Under the pieces are notes generated by a model that was not told where the DNA came from, did no database searches, and was given only the letters and a program-made list of their open reading frames with translations. 64,000 nt of DNA from Nymphaea colorata (lineage: Eukaryota > Streptophyta > Magnoliopsida > Nymphaeales > Nymphaeaceae), in the NCBI RefSeq assembly GCF_008831285.2, contig NC_045147.1, positions 10,163,427-10,227,426 on the forward strand. Reading direction: 5' to 3'. This document shows, one piece after another, positions 61,201 to 64,000 of the stretch (position 1 is its first letter; the number at the start of each line of letters is the position of its first letter). The position numbers and the translations under genes are program-made.

Positions 61201-63425
61201 ATCGGCCCCACCAACATTTTTGAGAAGTTCAAAATCAGAAATTATCTATAAATTGAACACACCCAACAAATGTTCAAGCACAAGTAAGACCATCCAAACA
61301 ATGTTGGGTATCCTTCCAGTGATTTCAAAGATTCCCCCCACCAAACCCCAAACACACACATGGCCACATACATATGTACATCAGTACATGTGCTCACAAC
61401 TTGTAGGAAAAATAAAATCCAAGGCAATTCATGTATCTAGCTAGTCAGAAGACTCAGAACAGTATAAGATGCTAGCAGTTTCGCTTCTCCAAAGTAAGCA
61501 TGTCATAGATATCATTGGTCTCTCTCCATGAAAGGAATAAGAAAAAAAATCTTAAGAGCACATTTGCTTTGCATTAGTTCCCAACTTTTACATGTTCCTT
61601 CAATTCTTTGCCAGAAACAAAGAAAAATGACAAACTGTAGTAATAAAAGATTTGTAGCCTATCAACTCCCATGACGTTTGAGACCATTTGAACCCATGAG
61701 CAGGAATCATATGACCCACTGCTTCCCCCATTCTTTGACCTAAACAAAGTGTGCTTTTAAGATCATTTCTGCTTATGTCATGGCTCTTAACAAGCGAAAA
61801 TGTAGTAACTCAGCTTATCATGAAACTAAAGATGGAAAGCAATTAGTACTGACCCTTTTTAATGAATCTGATCTGCGCATGTATGCCTCTGTAGATGATA
61901 AATGCTTATCTTCCTCCTGGAATTTCTGAAAACAGCAACATAATCATATGAGAAAATGAGACACGAAAGAAAAGTTGACCATGAATTATAAATAAACCCA
62001 TCATTGAGAATGTACCATATTCCCAATTATATTAAACAAACTTTACACACATGATTATTAGAAATTGTCTTAGATTAAAAGGACTGATTCATTTCCCTGC
62101 TAAAGACCATTAGGGATGGTATAATCCTGGCTGGAAAGCTGCATGCGTAGGCTAAACAAAGTAAAATAAAGCATAAACATGAAGTAGATAAATAACAGAA
62201 GATCTACGAAACCGTCCAGCCTAGTGACCAAAACTGACCAGCAACCAACCATCAACGCAGGGAAAATATGTCAACAGGGCGAATGCCAACAAGGCCAGGG
62301 TATCCAACCCCTGAAACCCACGTTACAGAGTGAAGCATCTTGTATCTTCTCCAAGACAGCGATGCATATGCAAGAAGATGAAGTTCTGAAGAAAAAATTA
62401 AGCTAAAAAACGCTAGCAACTAAGAAACACTAATGCTTGAAATTAATTACATCTACGATTGAAGGAAAAAAAAATTGTTTTTTTTTTTAAATTCAGATAG
62501 AGGGGGTTCAAAAAAACTCACTGTCAATGTCCCTAACAATCGGTTAAGCATTCTTTTGTTCCTATTTACTAGAGTTGGATCTTCATCCTTCGGCAATACC
62601 CTCGGGACAGGCTCGCCCGTCGGAATGTCATTTCCCTGAAAATTCAGATGCATCTCCTGAGTAACATACTCGAATCCACAAAATAGAATATAGCAAATAG
62701 TACAGAAGATGACCACTCTTGGTACACGCTGATTCGCGTCCCTTCTGAATCCACCAAAACCACGTCGCGCATTCTCTCTCTGCTCGTCATCCCGACCGCC
62801 CATCTGAACATCTTCCTTCTTAGGTTCCTCCTCCTGCGTCTCCTTCGTTCTACCCTCCTCTGCCACTTCTCCATCCTCCACCTAGGGGTTTCCCAAAATG
62901 AGCACTTCCCTTCTTTATAGTAACCGATTCACAAGTACCAGACTAGTCTAACAGCATACCTTCACAACGGCGGACAAGAGACGCCGCTTCGGGGCAGGCT
63001 GATCTTCAGGGTCGATACTTTCTCCCTGCACCAATCAAAAGCAGAACCAAAACAGTAACGAGTTCATCTCCAACATGAACAACTACAACATCTACCGACC
63101 GATCTAAAGTTAAGATAATCACCTGACGGACAAACCCTCTCTGAGGTCCGTTTCGCCCGAATCCACGGCCTCCGTTAGCACCGAAGTTTCGCGGGCCAAT
63201 GCCAGCGAGACCACCTCTCCTTATTCCTCTGGGATCCCTCAATCGCTCCGTTATCTGACAAAAAGATAACAAGATCAACGCTAATAGTGGAGTCAACACA
63301 ACGAGACACACACAAACACAGAGAGAAAGAGAGAGAGAGAATAGAACCTCCCGTTGCTGGCGATGGAGCTCCTCGATCTCCTTGCGGAGTTCTTCCGCTG
63401 TCTTCTCCATAGCGGTGGTCGCCAT
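58259..63425 (-). CDS. Pinin/SDK/memA-domain protein (plant pinin-like RNA-processing factor)
   Basis: Ten exons join in phase: 63425-63348, 63254-63123, 63025-62960, 62881-about 62717, 62635-62522, 61925-61854, 59941-59858, 59365-59265, 58894-58810 and 58636-58259. They give about 424 residues. The N-terminus KTAEELRKEIEELHRQQREI (from residue 8) is a coiled coil. An RGG-like patch follows (RRGGLAGIGPRNFGANGG), then RRLLSAVVK and an acidic stretch. The pinin/SDK/memA core starts at PRVLPKDEDPTLVNRNKRML (158 on) and includes AEERAREESEKLRQQEREEL, LRARVAAKAEEKKLELVFL and TKAEPPIFYMPAKPLE. The C-terminus has a coiled coil (VEAELERWQNARNAWKANN) and an acidic tail. Animal pinin is an exon-junction-associated splicing factor; the plant role is inferred. 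The start at 63425 is preferred to an upstream ATG (63473) by family length. The exon 4 donor is ambiguous: 62717 or 62726, both in phase. Confidence 0.9.
59455..59825. repeat. Dispersed AT-rich repeat, copy 2, in a pinin-type gene intron
   Basis: It shares landmarks with 42360-42740 (cagcaaagttgtt start, gatatctgtgac-like end) and lies between exons 7 and 8, well away from the splice sites. Confidence 0.5.
59942..61853 (-). other. Large intron of the pinin-type gene
   Basis: This is the 1.9-kb intron between exons 6 and 7. A short imperfect direct repeat, with caatctgttttgcacct near 60643 and 60701, is present. No nested gene or RNA was recognised. Confidence 0.6.
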
Positions 63426-63495
63426 GGCCTCCGCACCTGCAATTACTCGGCTACCTCTTCCGGGGACACCCAAAAAAATTTTGTACCCTCCCTAA

Positions 63496-63538
<43 letters not shown>

Positions 63539-64000
63539 CACCCGTACAGCTAGATGAACCGTCAGATCGTGGAGATGGACGGTCCATAACAGTCAGAGGA
63601 AGGATGCCCATAGACTCCCTTGAGACTGGGAGTCCGGGATGTTAGCACATTCATACGCTTAGAAGCAAAAAAGAAAAATACTTCTCTGTAGATTTTAGGG
63701 AGTCACCATTACGAAGTTAATTAGTAATAAATTGAAGCTGTTGCTTTTTATTGAAAACAGTTTTTACAATACCTATTTGTATATTTATGATAAAATTGCT
63801 TAGCTTTAAGTAGAATAGCATAGTTGATCTCAGCTATTCTCCTGCATGTTAAAGTAGTAGGGAACGACATCCAAGTTAAATGATGCATCACAATCAGTAA
63901 CAACATTGGCGCAGCTTAAGATTTATGAAACAAATGATGCGGCCTTCGAACTTTATTCAGAGTGGTGTGGATGAACTTTTTGCTCACATGAAAGATAGAA
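63426..64000. other. Leader and promoter side of the pinin-type gene
   Basis: A (CT)n tract at about 63501-63534, read as (GA)n in the transcript direction, probably lies in the 5' UTR or core promoter. No TATA box and no other gene are seen up to the window end. Confidence 0.5.

Overview
The window is a stretch of plant nuclear DNA. It is AT-rich, the coding genes are split by GT-AG introns, and they match families typical of flowering plants: a type II S-adenosylmethionine synthetase, a GT8 xylan glucuronosyltransferase, a Tic22-like plastid protein, a PPR fragment and a calmodulin-like protein. Ty1/copia, LINE and MITE remnants lie between them. I cannot name the species. No plasmid, phage or bacterial feature is present.

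Six genes look intact. From left to right they are: a CCDC12/cwf18-type splicing factor (7000-8135, minus, 4 coding exons); a four-EF-hand calmodulin-like protein (18012-18554, minus, single exon); S-adenosylmethionine synthase (26161-27336, minus, single coding exon with a 5'-UTR intron and a TATA box at about 28.04 kb); a Tic22-like plastid protein (31540-38087, plus, 9 exons); a GUX/PGSIP-type glucuronosyltransferase (49511-52810, plus, 3 exons); and a pinin/SDK/memA-domain protein (58259-63425, minus, 10 coding exons). They do not form an operon or an obvious pathway cluster. Two are pre-mRNA processing factors, and the rest are housekeeping, cell-wall, signalling or plastid genes.

The space between them holds decayed and mobile sequence. 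At 1.4-2.2 kb the last exon of a PPR gene is broken by two frameshifts, a stop codon and a solo copia-type LTR with a perfect 5-bp target duplication. A 110-bp foldback (2.8-3.1 kb) and a 57-bp tandem array (3.1-3.7 kb) follow. From 9.3 to 14.1 kb there is a mosaic of exon fragments from unrelated genes: glucose-6-phosphate dehydrogenase, an alpha/beta hydrolase of the monoacylglycerol lipase/caffeoylshikimate esterase type, a dienelactone hydrolase and unidentified exons. GC-rich blocks and TIR-like ends accompany them, which suggests transposon-mediated gene capture. A truncated copia element lies at 14.6-17.0 kb and a truncated LINE at 53.95-54.8 kb. Recent-looking tandem and segmental duplications lie at 18.7, 40.3-44.4, 41.2, 46.7 and 53.2-53.95 kb.

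The observations most worth checking are the gene-fragment mosaic, the solo LTR in the PPR pseudogene, a duplicated 24-nt mini-exon in the Tic22-like gene, and the promoter geometry that decides the start codon of the calmodulin-like gene. I found no clear sign of a wholly new biological system. Exon boundaries come from reading splice sites and checking codon phase by eye, not from transcript data.
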